This document shows, in pieces, positions 42,582-51,510 of a DNA stretch of 64,000 nucleotides (positions within the stretch are counted from its first letter, which is position 1; every line of letters begins with the position of its first letter). The notes below the pieces were generated by a model. That model was not told the DNA's origin, made no database searches, and was given only the letters and a program-made list of their open reading frames with translations. The DNA comes from Microvirga terrae (GTDB taxonomy: Bacteria > Pseudomonadota > Alphaproteobacteria > Rhizobiales > Beijerinckiaceae), in contig NZ_CP102845.1 of assembly GCF_013307435.2 (NCBI RefSeq), forward strand, positions 4,276,001-4,340,000. Reading direction: 5' to 3'. Position numbers and translations under genes: made by a program.

Positions 42582-44315
42582 ATGACCGAAGACAAGAAAC
42601 GCTCTCTGCGCAGCCAAGCCTGGTTCGGACGTCAGGACAAGATGGGATTCTATTACCGCTCGTTCCTGAAGAACAGCGGCTTCCCGCAGGACCAGTTCGA
42701 GGGCCGGCCCGTCATAGGAATCTGTAACACCTGGTCGGAGCTGACGCCCTGCAACGCGCATTTCCGCACCATCGCCGAGCACGTGAAGTACGGCGTGCTG
42801 GATGCTGGCGGTTTCCCGCTCGAATTCCCCGTCTCCTCGCTCGGCGAGGTGACCATGCGCCCGACCGCCATGCTGTTCCGCAATCTGGCGGCTATGGACG
42901 TGGAGGAGGCGATCCGCGCCCATCCGCTTGATGGCGTGGTTCTCCTCATGGGCTGCGACAAGACCACCCCTGCCCTGCTGATGGGCGCCGCCTCGGCGGA
43001 TCTGCCCACGATCGGCGTGTCGGGCGGGCCCCAGCTGCGCGGCGTCTATCGAGGCAAGTATATCGGCTCGGGTACCAACATCATCTCCATGAGCGAGCAA
43101 TTGCGCGCGGGCGAGGTGACCCTGCAGGAATTCCACGAGGCGGAAGGTGGAATGAACCGCTCGGCCGGCCACTGCATGACCATGGGCACCGGCTCCACCA
43201 TGGCCTCCATGGTCGAGGCTCTCGGAGTCGGCCTGCCGGAGAACGCCGCAATCCCGGCCGCCGACGCCCGGCGCAACCATCTCGCCCGCATGGCCGGGCG
43301 GCGCATCGTCGAGATGGTGAACGAGGATCTCGTGCTGTCGAAGGTAATGACCAGGCAGGCCTTCGAGAACGCGATCCGCACGCTCGCGGCCATCGGCGGC
43401 TCGACCAACGCGGTCGTACACCTGCTCGCCATCGCGGGACGGGTTGGGATCGACCTGACCCTCGACGATTTCGACAGGCTCGGCCGCGAGATCCACTGCC
43501 TCGTCGATCTCATGCCGTCAGGGCGCTTCCTCATGGAGGACTTCTACTATGCAGGCGGCCTGCCGGTAGTGCTGCGCACCTTGGGCGAGCGCGGCCTTCT
43601 GCACAAGGATACGCTCACCGTTAACGGCAAGTCGCTCTGGGAGAATGTGAAGGACGCGCCGTGCTGGAACCGCGAGGTGATCACCACCTTCGAGGAGCCA
43701 TTCAAGCCGGAGGCCGGCATCGCCATCCTGAAGGGCAATCTTGCGCCGAACGGCGCAGTCATCAAGCCGTCGGCGGCTTCGCCTGAACTCATGCAGCACA
43801 CGGGCCGTGCCGTCGTATTCGAAACCATTGAGGATCTGCATCACCGCATCGACGATGAGGATCTCGACATCGACGAGACCTGCATCATGGTGCTCAAGAA
43901 CTGCGGACCGAAGGGCTACCCGGGCATGGCCGAGGTCGGCAACATGCCGTTGCCGCAGAAGCTGCTCAAGAAGGGCGTCCGCGACATGATCCGGATCTCG
44001 GACGCGCGCATGTCGGGCACCGCCTACGGCACGGTGGTGCTGCACGTGGCACCAGAGGCGGCCGCCGGCGGTCCGCTGGCGCTGGTGCAGAACGGCGACC
44101 TGATCACGCTTGATGTCACCGCCCGCAGCCTGCATCTTCACGTCGAGGCCGAGGAGCTGGAGCGTCGACGCGCCGCCTGGGCTCCGCCGGCGCCGCATGC
44201 GGATCGCGGGTGGGCCAAACTCTACATCGACCACGTCCTGCAGGCCGACAAAGGAGTCGATCTGGACTTTCTCGTCGGACGGACAGGATCACCCGTTCCC
44301 CGCGACAACCATTGA
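42582..44315 (+). CDS. araC: IlvD/Edd family sugar-acid dehydratase, L-arabonate dehydratase type
   Basis: A 577-residue dehydratase of the IlvD/Edd superfamily. Three cysteine sites for the Fe-S cluster are seen: GICNTWSELTPCN, LLMGCDKTTPA and GGMNRSAGHCMTMGTGSTMASM. It resembles Rhizobium L-arabonate dehydratase along its length (NAAIPAADARR, NAIRTLAAIGGSTNAVVHLLA, CGPKGYPGMAEVGNMPLP, ARMSGTAYGTVVLH). It should remove water from L-arabonate or a related aldonate (D-xylonate, D-fuconate, galactonate) to give a 2-keto-3-deoxy acid. The next gene fits L-arabonate. Divergent from ytfQ. The name araC here follows the L-arabinose pathway of Azospirillum, not the E. coli regulator. Confidence 0.85.
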   Translation: MTEDKKRSLRSQAWFGRQDKMGFYYRSFLKNSGFPQDQFEGRPVIGICNTWSELTPCNAHFRTIAEHVKYGVLDAGGFPLEFPVSSLGEVTMRPTAMLFRNLAAMDVEEAIRAHPLDGVVLLMGCDKTTPALLMGAASADLPTIGVSGGPQLRGVYRGKYIGSGTNIISMSEQLRAGEVTLQEFHEAEGGMNRSAGHCMTMGTGSTMASMVEALGVGLPENAAIPAADARRNHLARMAGRRIVEMVNEDLVLSKVMTRQAFENAIRTLAAIGGSTNAVVHLLAIAGRVGIDLTLDDFDRLGREIHCLVDLMPSGRFLMEDFYYAGGLPVVLRTLGERGLLHKDTLTVNGKSLWENVKDAPCWNREVITTFEEPFKPEAGIAILKGNLAPNGAVIKPSAASPELMQHTGRAVVFETIEDLHHRIDDEDLDIDETCIMVLKNCGPKGYPGMAEVGNMPLPQKLLKKGVRDMIRISDARMSGTAYGTVVLHVAPEAAAGGPLALVQNGDLITLDVTARSLHLHVEAEELERRRAAWAPPAPHADRGWAKLYIDHVLQADKGVDLDFLVGRTGSPVPRDNH

Positions 44316-44347
44316 ACACGACGCCGATGATAGTGAAGGGAGAAAAC

Positions 44348-45286
44348 ATGTCCTCGACCGGCAAGACCTCCACGCGCCCGTACCGCGGCGTATTCCCGGT
44401 GGCCCCCACCATTTTCGATGACGACGGCAGGCTCGATCTCGAAGGCCAGAAACGTGCCATCGACTTCATGATCGACGCGGGCTCCGACGGCCTCTGCATC
44501 CTGGCGAACTTTTCCGAGCAGTTCGTTCTGACCGACAGCGAACGCGAGACCGTGATGACGACGGTGCTCGACCATGTCGCCGGCCGCGTTCCGGTCATCG
44601 TCACCACCAGCCATTTCTCGACCGACATCTGCGTCGAGCGCTGCAAGCGGGCAGAAGCCGCGGGCGCCGCCATGGTGATGATCATGCCGCCCTTCTTCGG
44701 TGCGACCCTGAGGGTGTCGGAAGCTGGAATCTACGAGTTCTTCCGCAGGGTCTCGGATGCCATCAGCATTCCGATCATGATTCAGGATGCGCCCATGGCT
44801 GGGACTTCCCTGTCAGCGCCCTTCCTTGCCCGCATGGCCAAGGAGATCGCCAACGTCTCCTATTTCAAGATCGAGGTGCCCGGCACCGCGTCCAAGCTGC
44901 GGGATCTCATCGCTCTTGGAGGAGACGCCATCGAAGGTCCCTGGGACGGCGAGGAAGCCATTACCCTCATGGCCGACCTCGATGCCGGCGCCACGGGCGC
45001 GATGACCGGCGGCGCCTATCCGGACGGCATCCGCAAGATCATCGATCCCTATATGGCGGGCGACAAGGAGGAGGCTGCGGTTGCTTATGAACGCTGGCTT
45101 CCACTGATCAATTACGAAAACCGGCAGTGCGGATTGCTGGCCGCCAAGGTGCTCATGAAGGAGGGCGGCGTCATCCGATCGGACGCGGTCCGTCATCCAC
45201 TGCAGTCCCTGCATCCGGAGACCCGCAAGGGTCTGATCGAGGTCGCCCGCCGTGTCGATCCGGTCGTGCTGCGCTGGGGCCGATAG
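44348..45286 (+). CDS. araD: L-2-keto-3-deoxyarabonate dehydratase (DHDPS family)
   Basis: A 312-residue member of the dihydrodipicolinate synthase/N-acetylneuraminate lyase family. It matches Azospirillum L-2-keto-3-deoxyarabonate dehydratase: RGVFPVAPTIFDDDGRLDLE, FMIDAGSDGLCILANFSEQF, AMVMIMPPFFGATLRV, IMIQDAPMAGTSLSAPFLARMAKEI (in parts) and IEGPWDGEEAITLMADLDAG. The Schiff-base lysine is expected in YFKIEVPG. It converts the keto-deoxy acid to alpha-ketoglutarate semialdehyde. It starts at 44348 behind AAGGGAG, 32 bases after the dehydratase. The last step, the semialdehyde dehydrogenase, is not in this window. Confidence 0.9.
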   Translation: MSSTGKTSTRPYRGVFPVAPTIFDDDGRLDLEGQKRAIDFMIDAGSDGLCILANFSEQFVLTDSERETVMTTVLDHVAGRVPVIVTTSHFSTDICVERCKRAEAAGAAMVMIMPPFFGATLRVSEAGIYEFFRRVSDAISIPIMIQDAPMAGTSLSAPFLARMAKEIANVSYFKIEVPGTASKLRDLIALGGDAIEGPWDGEEAITLMADLDAGATGAMTGGAYPDGIRKIIDPYMAGDKEEAAVAYERWLPLINYENRQCGLLAAKVLMKEGGVIRSDAVRHPLQSLHPETRKGLIEVARRVDPVVLRWGR

Positions 45287-45322
45287 GGGGACGGCACTCC
45301 AACATCGTCGAAAGTATAATCC

Positions 45323-45352
45323 GCCGCGGATCCACGAGATCCGCGGCTTTTT
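45323..45352 (+). terminator. terminator after araD
   Basis: GCCGCGGATC (45323-45332), CACGA, GATCCGCGGC (45338-45347), TTTTT. Confidence 0.92.
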
Positions 45353-45553
45353 CTTTCCATCGAAGGCAAAGATTCCGCTGCCCGAAGAGGCGCTGCCGGC
45401 CGAGTTAAAGAACGGATAACAAGTCGGCAGAAATCGCTAGGTGTTTCCACTTATTGACGGCCTCGACAACTCTCACAGACTTGGCGCGCCTGGTAGAGCG
45501 TGTCGTGGGGGCACGCGCCCCCCGTGGTGATGCGGGCAGGTTCACAAAGAAAA

Positions 45554-47269
45554 ATGTCTGACAAGAATTCTACCATCCGAAACAAATTTGCGCGTTTTCT
45601 CACCGGCGTCACCGGCCGGTTCTATGCCGGCATCGCGGCCGGGATCCTCGCTCTGGTTGCGCTCGCAATCTTTGGCTCCGCCACGATCTCCAGCATTCTG
45701 ACCGAACAGAAGAAGACCGAGCTCAAACATCTTGTGGAATCCGCCGTCAGCATTGTGGCGGATTTTGACGCCCGCGCGAAGCGAGGCGAGATGTCAGAGG
45801 ATGACGCAAAGAGGCGCGCCTCCGAGACGCTGCGCATCCTGCGCTATGGGGGCTCGGAATACTTCTTCATCCAGGACTACCAGACGGTCATGCTGATGCA
45901 TCCCTTCAATAAGGCGGTGGAAGGCAAGGACAACTCAGCCGTAAAGGATGCGAATGGCATTTCCTTCTTCAAGGAGATCGGGCAAGCCGGCCGGGCCGGC
46001 GGCGGCTTCGTGGCCTATCTCTTTCCCAAACCGAATCAGCCCGAGCCTCTCCCGAAGCTCACCTATGCAGCCAACTTCGACAAATGGGGCTGGGTGATCG
46101 GCAGCGGCGTCTATATCGATGATCTCGCGGCCGCCGCCGCATCGTATCGCAACCTGTTTCTGGCGCTCGTGGCCGGTGCGGCGGCTTTTCTCGTGCTGAT
46201 TGCTTTTGGCCTTGGTCGCAGCATTTCCAGGCCGATTCAGAAGCTGGTGGCGAATATGGGTGCGCTCGCCGACGGCGACCTTTCGGTGACGATCGAGGGA
46301 ACGTCCCGCCGGGACGAGATCGGCGTCATGGCCGGGTCCGTGCAGGTGTTCAAGGACGCGCTCATCGCGAAGAAGCTTGCCGATGAGGCAACTGCCCTCG
46401 AGGCTGATGCGAAAACCCGCCGGGCCGAGCTGCTCGACCAGCTCACCAAGCGCTTCGAGATGAACGTCTCGGCCCTGACGCAGGGGCTGTCCTCGGCGGC
46501 CACCGAAATGGAGGCCACCGCCCAGTCCATGACCGCGGTCGCGAGCCAGACCACCCAGCAATCGGTTGGTGTTGCCGCCGCCGTACAGCAGACCTCATCG
46601 AACGTGCAGACGGTGGCGGCCGCCACCGAGGAGCTGTCGATCTCGATCCGCGAGATCGCCAGCCAGGTCAGCCAGTCCTCGGCCGTGGCCGAGCGCGCCG
46701 TGGCCGGCACCCAGCGCACCAGCGCCACCGTCCAGGAGCTCGCCGCCTCGGCCGAGAAGATCGGCAACGTGGTGCAGCTGATCAACACGATTGCAGGCCA
46801 GACCAACCTGCTGGCGCTCAACGCCACCATCGAGGCGGCCCGGGCCGGCGAGGCCGGCAAGGGCTTTGCCGTGGTGGCGAGCGAGGTCAAGGACCTGGCG
46901 ACGCAGACCGCCCGGGCCACCGAGGAGATCTCGCAGCAGATCGCCTCGGTCCAGCAGGCGACCGGCCAGACGGTAACGGCGATCCAGGAGATCGCCCGCA
47001 CCATCACCGAGATGAGCCAGATCTCGACCTCGATCGCCGCTGCCATGGAGGAGCAGGGCGCCGCGACCGCCGAGATCGCCCGCAACGTTCAGGAAGCGGC
47101 GCGGGGCACGGAAGCCGTGACCGGCAGTATCGCGGATGTGAACCAAGGCGCCGGCGAGACGAGCACGGCAGCCGGTCAGGTGTTAGGCGCGGCACGCGAG
47201 CTTGCACGCCATTCTCACGATCTGGGCCAGGAGGTGACGGCCTTCCTCTCCGGCGTGAAGGCCGCCTGA
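45554..47269 (+). CDS. methyl-accepting chemotaxis protein with single Cache domain
   Basis: A 571-residue chemoreceptor. Transmembrane helix 1 is at about 22-45, and a periplasmic single-Cache (Cache_2) domain at about 50-185 ([40 protein letters not shown]). Helix 2 is at about 193-213. A HAMP domain ([22 protein letters not shown]) leads to the signalling coiled coil with the hairpin tip [33 protein letters not shown] (in parts). Cache_2 receptors often sense small organic acids. I start at ATG 45554; upstream in-frame codons to 45500 are non-homologous. No other che genes are adjacent. Confidence 0.93.
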   Translation: MSDKNSTIRNKFARFLTGVTGRFYAGIAAGILALVALAIFGSATISSILTEQKKTELKHLVESAVSIVADFDARAKRGEMSEDDAKRRASETLRILRYGGSEYFFIQDYQTVMLMHPFNKAVEGKDNSAVKDANGISFFKEIGQAGRAGGGFVAYLFPKPNQPEPLPKLTYAANFDKWGWVIGSGVYIDDLAAAAASYRNLFLALVAGAAAFLVLIAFGLGRSISRPIQKLVANMGALADGDLSVTIEGTSRRDEIGVMAGSVQVFKDALIAKKLADEATALEADAKTRRAELLDQLTKRFEMNVSALTQGLSSAATEMEATAQSMTAVASQTTQQSVGVAAAVQQTSSNVQTVAAATEELSISIREIASQVSQSSAVAERAVAGTQRTSATVQELAASAEKIGNVVQLINTIAGQTNLLALNATIEAARAGEAGKGFAVVASEVKDLATQTARATEEISQQIASVQQATGQTVTAIQEIARTITEMSQISTSIAAAMEEQGAATAEIARNVQEAARGTEAVTGSIADVNQGAGETSTAAGQVLGAARELARHSHDLGQEVTAFLSGVKAA

Positions 47270-47297
47270 GCCCGTCTGGCTCTGGCATCCGCATCCC

Positions 47298-47326
47298 CGC
47301 CCGGCTCAACAGAGCCGGGCGTTTTT
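47298..47326 (+). terminator. terminator after the chemoreceptor
   Basis: CGCCCGGCTC (47298-47307), AACA, GAGCCGGGCG (47312-47321), TTTTT. Confidence 0.92.
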
Positions 47327-47416
47327 GTTGGTACGCTCGGACAGGCCCCTCCAGGGCTAGACCCCGTTTGGCATTTGCCAAAAGAAGGCGATGGAAACGC
47401 AAGTCATGAGACATAT

Positions 47417-47692
47417 ATGGGAGATAACCCCTTCGAGACCTCTCTCATGCCCGAGACAGATGAACAGCCGGATGACGAACTGGAAGAGCTGAACGGCACG
47501 AAACGCGTCAACTTCCGAGACTATCCGAGTTCCGGCCTCGTGGTGATCGCAGCGCTCAGCTCGGGCTTGGGTTGGATGCTGTTCAGATGGCTCGGCAAGA
47601 AGCGCAAGGCCCGGAACGATAGACCGGTCGAGGATAGCACGGCTTCCGGCACCTCTCCTGAGCCCGAAACGCCGGATGGTTCGAGTTCCTGA
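47417..47692 (+). CDS. small membrane hypothetical protein
   Basis: A 91-residue protein. It has an acidic N-terminus (PETDEQPDDELEELNG), one membrane helix (about 39-60, SGLVVIAALSSGLGWMLFRWLG), basic residues after it (KKRKARN) and a Ser/Pro/Glu tail. The topology is probably N-out or N-in single-pass. The start is uncertain because no strong ribosome site is seen; the frame opens at a TTG at 47375. I recognise no family. Confidence 0.5.
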   Translation: MGDNPFETSLMPETDEQPDDELEELNGTKRVNFRDYPSSGLVVIAALSSGLGWMLFRWLGKKRKARNDRPVEDSTASGTSPEPETPDGSSS

Positions 47693-47780
47693 TCCGCTCC
47701 CTCATTCCATAGCACGTGCTCAAGCGCACCGCCGCCTGAGCTTCAAGAGATTACGTTAGGGAAATCGGCAGGAGGTTTTT

Positions 47781-47861
47781 ATGGCCCACGATGCTGTTTC
47801 CTTCGTTCTCGGCATCATTGCTCCCGTGGCTTTGGTCGGCTGGCTGCTTGTCTTACATTGA
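47781..47861 (+). CDS. 26-residue single-helix membrane microprotein
   Basis: A 26-codon frame starting ATG 47781, with a perfect AGGAGG (47770-47775) five bases before it. The product begins MAHDAVSFVLGIIAP and continues as one hydrophobic helix ending WLLVLH. Its length and hydrophobicity resemble small membrane subunits of oxidases or transporters, such as CydX or KdpF, but I see no specific match. The next gene starts 28 bases after the stop. Confidence rests on the ribosome site and the clean transmembrane character. Confidence 0.55.
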   Translation: MAHDAVSFVLGIIAPVALVGWLLVLH

Positions 47862-47889
47862 CGGGCCAAGACATTGTCGATGGGGTTCC

Positions 47890-48414
47890 ATGAGATTTCC
47901 CTGGACTGCCGCCCTCGCCATCTGCGTCGCTGGTCTCACGGCCGCTGGGACTGCCCTTTCGGCCGAACTGATGCAGGGCCGGTGCCGGATGGACTATTGT
48001 GCTTGGTTCAGCATCGAGAGCCGCGACATCGTCGGCTCCAACAGCAATGGCGGCCTGTTCAAGGTGATCTCCAGGGAATGGACCTCCCATCACCCGAACG
48101 GCAGCTATGACAGGCGCCGTCCCAGGACAGGCGGCGAGGCATCGACGGGTTACTATTTCTGCTCGAAGACAAAGCCGTCCGCAATCTGGCAGGGCGACAC
48201 GGGGCGATGGAAGGTGGCTCTCCTCAACTTGGCTTCGCCCTCCGGTGCCGAGGAGAACGCCGTCATCGAGTATTTTGCCGTCTGCCACGGCGTGCAGACG
48301 GGGCATGATACGCAGGATTCATTCGGGGCGCTCACCGAACGATTCGGATACGCGCCTGCCGAGAGCGCGGATTTGCGGGATGCTGAACGGCCAGAGGATG
48401 TCCTGAAAGATTAG
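47890..48414 (+). CDS. secreted hypothetical protein
   Basis: A 174-residue protein with a Sec signal peptide (1-24, ALAICVAGLTAAGTALSA). The mature part has four cysteines (GRCRMDYCAW, YYFCSKTK, FAVCHG), consistent with two disulfides. It contains FSIESRDIVGSN and a late acidic tail. I recognise no family. The start at 47890 follows ATGGGG; the frame is open to 47791 over the microprotein in another phase. It probably shares a transcript with the microprotein. A hairpin follows at 48517. Confidence 0.7.
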   Translation: MRFPWTAALAICVAGLTAAGTALSAELMQGRCRMDYCAWFSIESRDIVGSNSNGGLFKVISREWTSHHPNGSYDRRRPRTGGEASTGYYFCSKTKPSAIWQGDTGRWKVALLNLASPSGAEENAVIEYFAVCHGVQTGHDTQDSFGALTERFGYAPAESADLRDAERPEDVLKD

Positions 48415-48939
48415 CCGTCGCGTTCGTTTCGTAACCAGTCGTTTACCTTTCAGGCGCAGCCTTCTCAGGTGCCTGGCTGGCACGGTCCTCCCTCTGGCCG
48501 CAACGGCGGCCTCCCTAGAGCGCCAATCGACCCGGCGCTCTTTCTTTGTCGGGATCGGGCGACAAGCGCCGGACTGGAACCTCCATTGTCGTTCCTGCAC
48601 CCTGCCCTTTTCACCGAATACGTACGTCGGCTTGAACCAGGCTTTTATTCCTTCTTCGCCCTCTTGATCTTCGAAGAGGACAGAATCCTTACTCGGGAAC
48701 TCAGATTTTCCTGAGATGCCACGATGTTGCCTTATTCGATCAGCAGAACATTCGCAGCGGATTTCGAGCTATAAACATCGCGGCCCGCAGTATTGTGAGC
48801 GTCTAGATCCACGTTCATTTTCACCTGTACGTATCGTGCGTTTTCTTCCGGCATAATCCTCGCTAGTTCTCAAGAGAACTGCACAAGTCTTATTCAGAAG
48901 CCTCGCGAAAGGGGCTCGCTCAATTTTGGGGCAGACATC
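48415..48939. other. 525-base intergenic region
   Basis: It contains a hairpin likely to be the terminator of the upstream gene (48517-48547) and the AT-richer leader of the alginate lyase gene. I see no convincing gene; the 81-codon frame at 48469-48714 has no ribosome site or homology. Confidence 0.5.
48517..48547 (+). terminator. probable terminator
   Basis: AGAGCGCC (48517-48524), a 9-base loop, GGCGCTCT (48534-48541), then TTCTTTG. Confidence 0.6.
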
Positions 48940-50499
48940 ATGGCTTTGAACTCTTCTGTCGCGCCGAGCGGCAACTTTGACCTGTCTAATTGGAAAATCA
49001 CCCTTCCTGTGGACTCGAATGGCGGATTCATCGGCACCGCCATGGAAGTGAAGAACCTCTCGGGCTACCAGCACTCCAAATATTTCTACACCGCCGCCGA
49101 CGGAGCGATGACCTTTGTGGCCCCCGTCGAAGGTGCGACCACCAGCGGATCGTCCTATTCCCGCTCAGAGCTGCGCGAGATGAACGGCACCGCAACGGCC
49201 GCCTGGAACCTCACAACCGGCGGGTTCATGAGCGCTACCCTCGAGGTCGATGCTGCTCCCAACCGCGACGGTGTGGGCGGCAAGATCGTCGTCGGTCAAA
49301 TCCATGGCCAGGATGATGAACTCGTCCGCCTCTATTGGGAGAATGGCAAGCTCTATTTCGCCAACGATCAGGCGGGCTCCAGCAACACCGAGACGAAGTT
49401 CTTTTTCGTGAACGCTTCGGGCCAGCAGCCGAGCGTATCCCTGGATGAGCGCTTCTCTTACACGATCAACGCCAAGGGCGACGATCTCGAGGTGACGGTC
49501 TTCGCCGATGGCCAGGTCTATAAGTCGGTCAGCAAGATCAACAGCGTTTGGCAGTCCGACACGTTCTACTTCAAGGCCGGCGCTTACCTCGGCGCGAACG
49601 AGACGAATGGTTCAGGTTATGGCCAGACCTCGTTCTATGCCCTGAGCTTCAACCACAACGGGGTCGTCACCTCGCCGACGCAACCGGCCCCGACGCCCCC
49701 CCCCACACCTGACGCGGGTGACCATTCGGTCGTCGCGACGAGTGACAGGTACGCTGCAACCGAGGACAGGGCTCTAACCGTCTCCGCCGCTCAGGGCGTG
49801 CTCGCCAACGACGTGGCGGCGGACGGCGGCAAGGCGGCACTTGCCGGAACCATCGCCACGGCTCAGGGTGGGAGCGTGAAGCTGAGTGCCGATGGCTCGT
49901 TCGTCTACACGCCGAAGGCCAACTTCCATGGCTCGGACAGCTTCAGCTACACGGTCAGGGACGTCGACGGCGATACCGATACCGGAACCGTAACTCTCCA
50001 GGTAGCCGATGCGACCGAGTCTCCCGCCCCGACACCTGCGCCGCGCCCCACCACGACGAAGACGATCAACGGCACGAGCGGTGCCGACAGCCTGACAGGC
50101 ACGTCCGGCAACGACGTGATCGACGGCAAAGGCGGCAACGACAAGATCTGGGCAAAGAACGGCAGCGACATCCTCATCGGCGGAGCCGGCAAGGACAGCT
50201 TCACCTTCGACACCAAGCCGGGCGGCGCCAATGTGGATGTGATCGTCGACTTCAACGTCGCCGATGACACGATCCGCCTCAACGACTCGGCGTTCAGCAA
50301 GCTCAAGTACGGGGCACTCGCCTCAAGCAGCTTCGTCATCGGCACGAAAGCGTTGGATGCGAGCGACCGCATCATCTACGACGACAAGACGGGCGCGCTC
50401 TCCTATGACGCGGACGGCACGGGTTCGACGGCTGCGGTGAAGTTCGCGGTCATCGAAAACCTCGCCAAACTCTCGGCAGCCGACTTCACCGTCATCTAG
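48940..50499 (+). CDS. PL7 alginate lyase with cadherin-like and RTX C-terminal domains
   Basis: A 519-residue secreted enzyme without a Sec signal. The N-terminal PL7 domain (about 1-235) has the three family motifs: Arg75-Ser-Glu-Leu-Arg79, Gln121-Ile-His123 and YFKAGAYLGANET (about 210-222). QIH suggests specificity that includes guluronate-containing alginate. A Pro/Thr linker (about 244-258), a cadherin-like repeat (about 265-355, AATEDRALTVSAAQGVLANDVAADGG in parts), a second linker and RTX repeats (about 378-410) follow. The C-terminal type I secretion module ends in SAADFTVI. It should depolymerise alginate outside the cell. It is a single gene with a strong terminator. Confidence 0.9.
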   Translation: MALNSSVAPSGNFDLSNWKITLPVDSNGGFIGTAMEVKNLSGYQHSKYFYTAADGAMTFVAPVEGATTSGSSYSRSELREMNGTATAAWNLTTGGFMSATLEVDAAPNRDGVGGKIVVGQIHGQDDELVRLYWENGKLYFANDQAGSSNTETKFFFVNASGQQPSVSLDERFSYTINAKGDDLEVTVFADGQVYKSVSKINSVWQSDTFYFKAGAYLGANETNGSGYGQTSFYALSFNHNGVVTSPTQPAPTPPPTPDAGDHSVVATSDRYAATEDRALTVSAAQGVLANDVAADGGKAALAGTIATAQGGSVKLSADGSFVYTPKANFHGSDSFSYTVRDVDGDTDTGTVTLQVADATESPAPTPAPRPTTTKTINGTSGADSLTGTSGNDVIDGKGGNDKIWAKNGSDILIGGAGKDSFTFDTKPGGANVDVIVDFNVADDTIRLNDSAFSKLKYGALASSSFVIGTKALDASDRIIYDDKTGALSYDADGTGSTAAVKFAVIENLAKLSAADFTVI

Positions 50500-50518
50500 G
50501 CAAGCTGCCCGGGCTTTC

Positions 50519-50555
50519 AGAAGCGGCTTCGGTCCGTACCGAAGCCGCTTCTTTT
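50519..50555 (+). terminator. terminator after the alginate lyase
   Basis: AGAAGCGGCTTCGG (50519-50532), TCCGTA, CCGAAGCCGCTTCT (50539-50552), then TTTG. Confidence 0.92.
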
Positions 50556-50592
50556 GCGACGGCGATCGCGGGCCGAAACGGCTTTCTCCATT

Positions 50593-51285
50593 TCAGTCCC
50601 CCAGCCAGCGTTTCTTCGAAGCGTCGAGATGCATCCGCATCGTCGCCTCCGCCAGAAGGGGATCCGCGGCCTCCAGCGCCGCATAGATGGCTTCGTGCTC
50701 CAGGAGCGCGGTGTGCCAGCCTTCCCGGCTGTCGAATCGTACGCTGAGTTGAGCGGAAATCGGGCTATGACGCTCGTCGAACAGGCCGCGCACGATGCGC
50801 ATGAGAACGGAATTGCCGCACAGGCCCGCGATGGCAAGATGGAATTGGCGATCCTGCTCAAGCGGATCTCGTCCATCGGCGATATCGGCCCGCATCGCCT
50901 CGAGCGTTGCCTGGAGAGACGCCAGCCCCTCAGGGGTCATGCGTGCACAGGCGAGAGCCACGACCGTCCCCTCAATGACAGCTCGCGCCTGCATGAGTTC
51001 CGACGGACTCTCGCCCATCGAGCCCATCATGCTGGCAACACGTTCCAAAGGTGCGCAGACATAAACGCCGGATCCCGAGCGGATTTCCACGCGGCCGTCG
51101 ATCTCGAGTGCGATGAGCGCCTCCCTGAGCGAAGGGCGTGATACGCCCAGATGATGGGCCAGATCCCGTTCAGCAGGGAGGCGGGCTCCCGGCAGGAAAT
51201 GTCCGGCCTGGATCAGGCCGCGGATCTGTTCGGCGATCTGCTGATAAAGGCGCCTCGGCTCAGTGGTCTTGGATGGGATCGACAT
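50593..51285 (-). CDS. GntR family (FadR subfamily) regulator of the adjacent sugar operon
   Basis: A 230-residue regulator. The winged helix (about 8-75) includes GARLPAERDLAHHLGVSRPSLREALIALEIDGRVEIRSGSGVYV (residues 32-75, quoted only as a region). The FCD domain has metal-site residues in DRQFHLAIAGLCGNS and HEAIYAALEAAD. The start at 51285 (MSIPSKTTEPRRLYQQIAEQ) follows GGAGGG; the frame opens further upstream at 51378 without homology. It is divergent from the sugar operon, and two TGGCCTGACCA sites lie in the shared region, so it probably represses that operon until a sugar-acid inducer binds. Confidence 0.88.
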   Translation of the reverse strand: MSIPSKTTEPRRLYQQIAEQIRGLIQAGHFLPGARLPAERDLAHHLGVSRPSLREALIALEIDGRVEIRSGSGVYVCAPLERVASMMGSMGESPSELMQARAVIEGTVVALACARMTPEGLASLQATLEAMRADIADGRDPLEQDRQFHLAIAGLCGNSVLMRIVRGLFDERHSPISAQLSVRFDSREGWHTALLEHEAIYAALEAADPLLAEATMRMHLDASKKRWLGD

Positions 51286-51323
51286 TGGTGCGGAGCCCTC
51301 CGGGCGGGAGGGAAAGGCAGAAC

Positions 51324-51334
51324 TGGCCTGACCA
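51324..51334. promoter_or_regulatory. FadR-type operator, site 1
   Basis: TGGCCTGACCA, within ACTGGCCTGACCA (51322-51334). It fits the FadR-subfamily pattern TGGTNNNACCA with one change. It is 39 bases upstream of the regulator start, so it may mediate autoregulation. Confidence 0.65.
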
Positions 51335-51398
51335 TAGTTCACGCCCTGGACCCTGGCAACAAGGCCGAAGCGACACATTTCTGCCGAAACCTTTTAAC

Positions 51399-51426
51399 TT
51401 GACCAAATATTCCTCTCGGCCATATT
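51399..51426 (+). promoter_or_regulatory. promoter of the fucose-type sugar operon
   Basis: TTGACC (51399-51404), a 16-base spacer and CATATT (51421-51426). The expected start is near 51434, nine bases before operator site 2. Confidence 0.55.
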
Positions 51427-51442
51427 CCTAGTGCAACCGGAC

Positions 51443-51453
51443 TGGCCTGACCA
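51443..51453. promoter_or_regulatory. FadR-type operator, site 2
   Basis: An identical TGGCCTGACCA (ACTGGCCTGACCA from 51441) just downstream of the predicted transcription start, a classic repressor position. Confidence 0.68.
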
Positions 51454-51510
51454 ATTAGGGCCGGCGGAGAGCTCTGCAGCGAACAGAGCCCTTTTGCAGA
51501 GGGAGGATTC

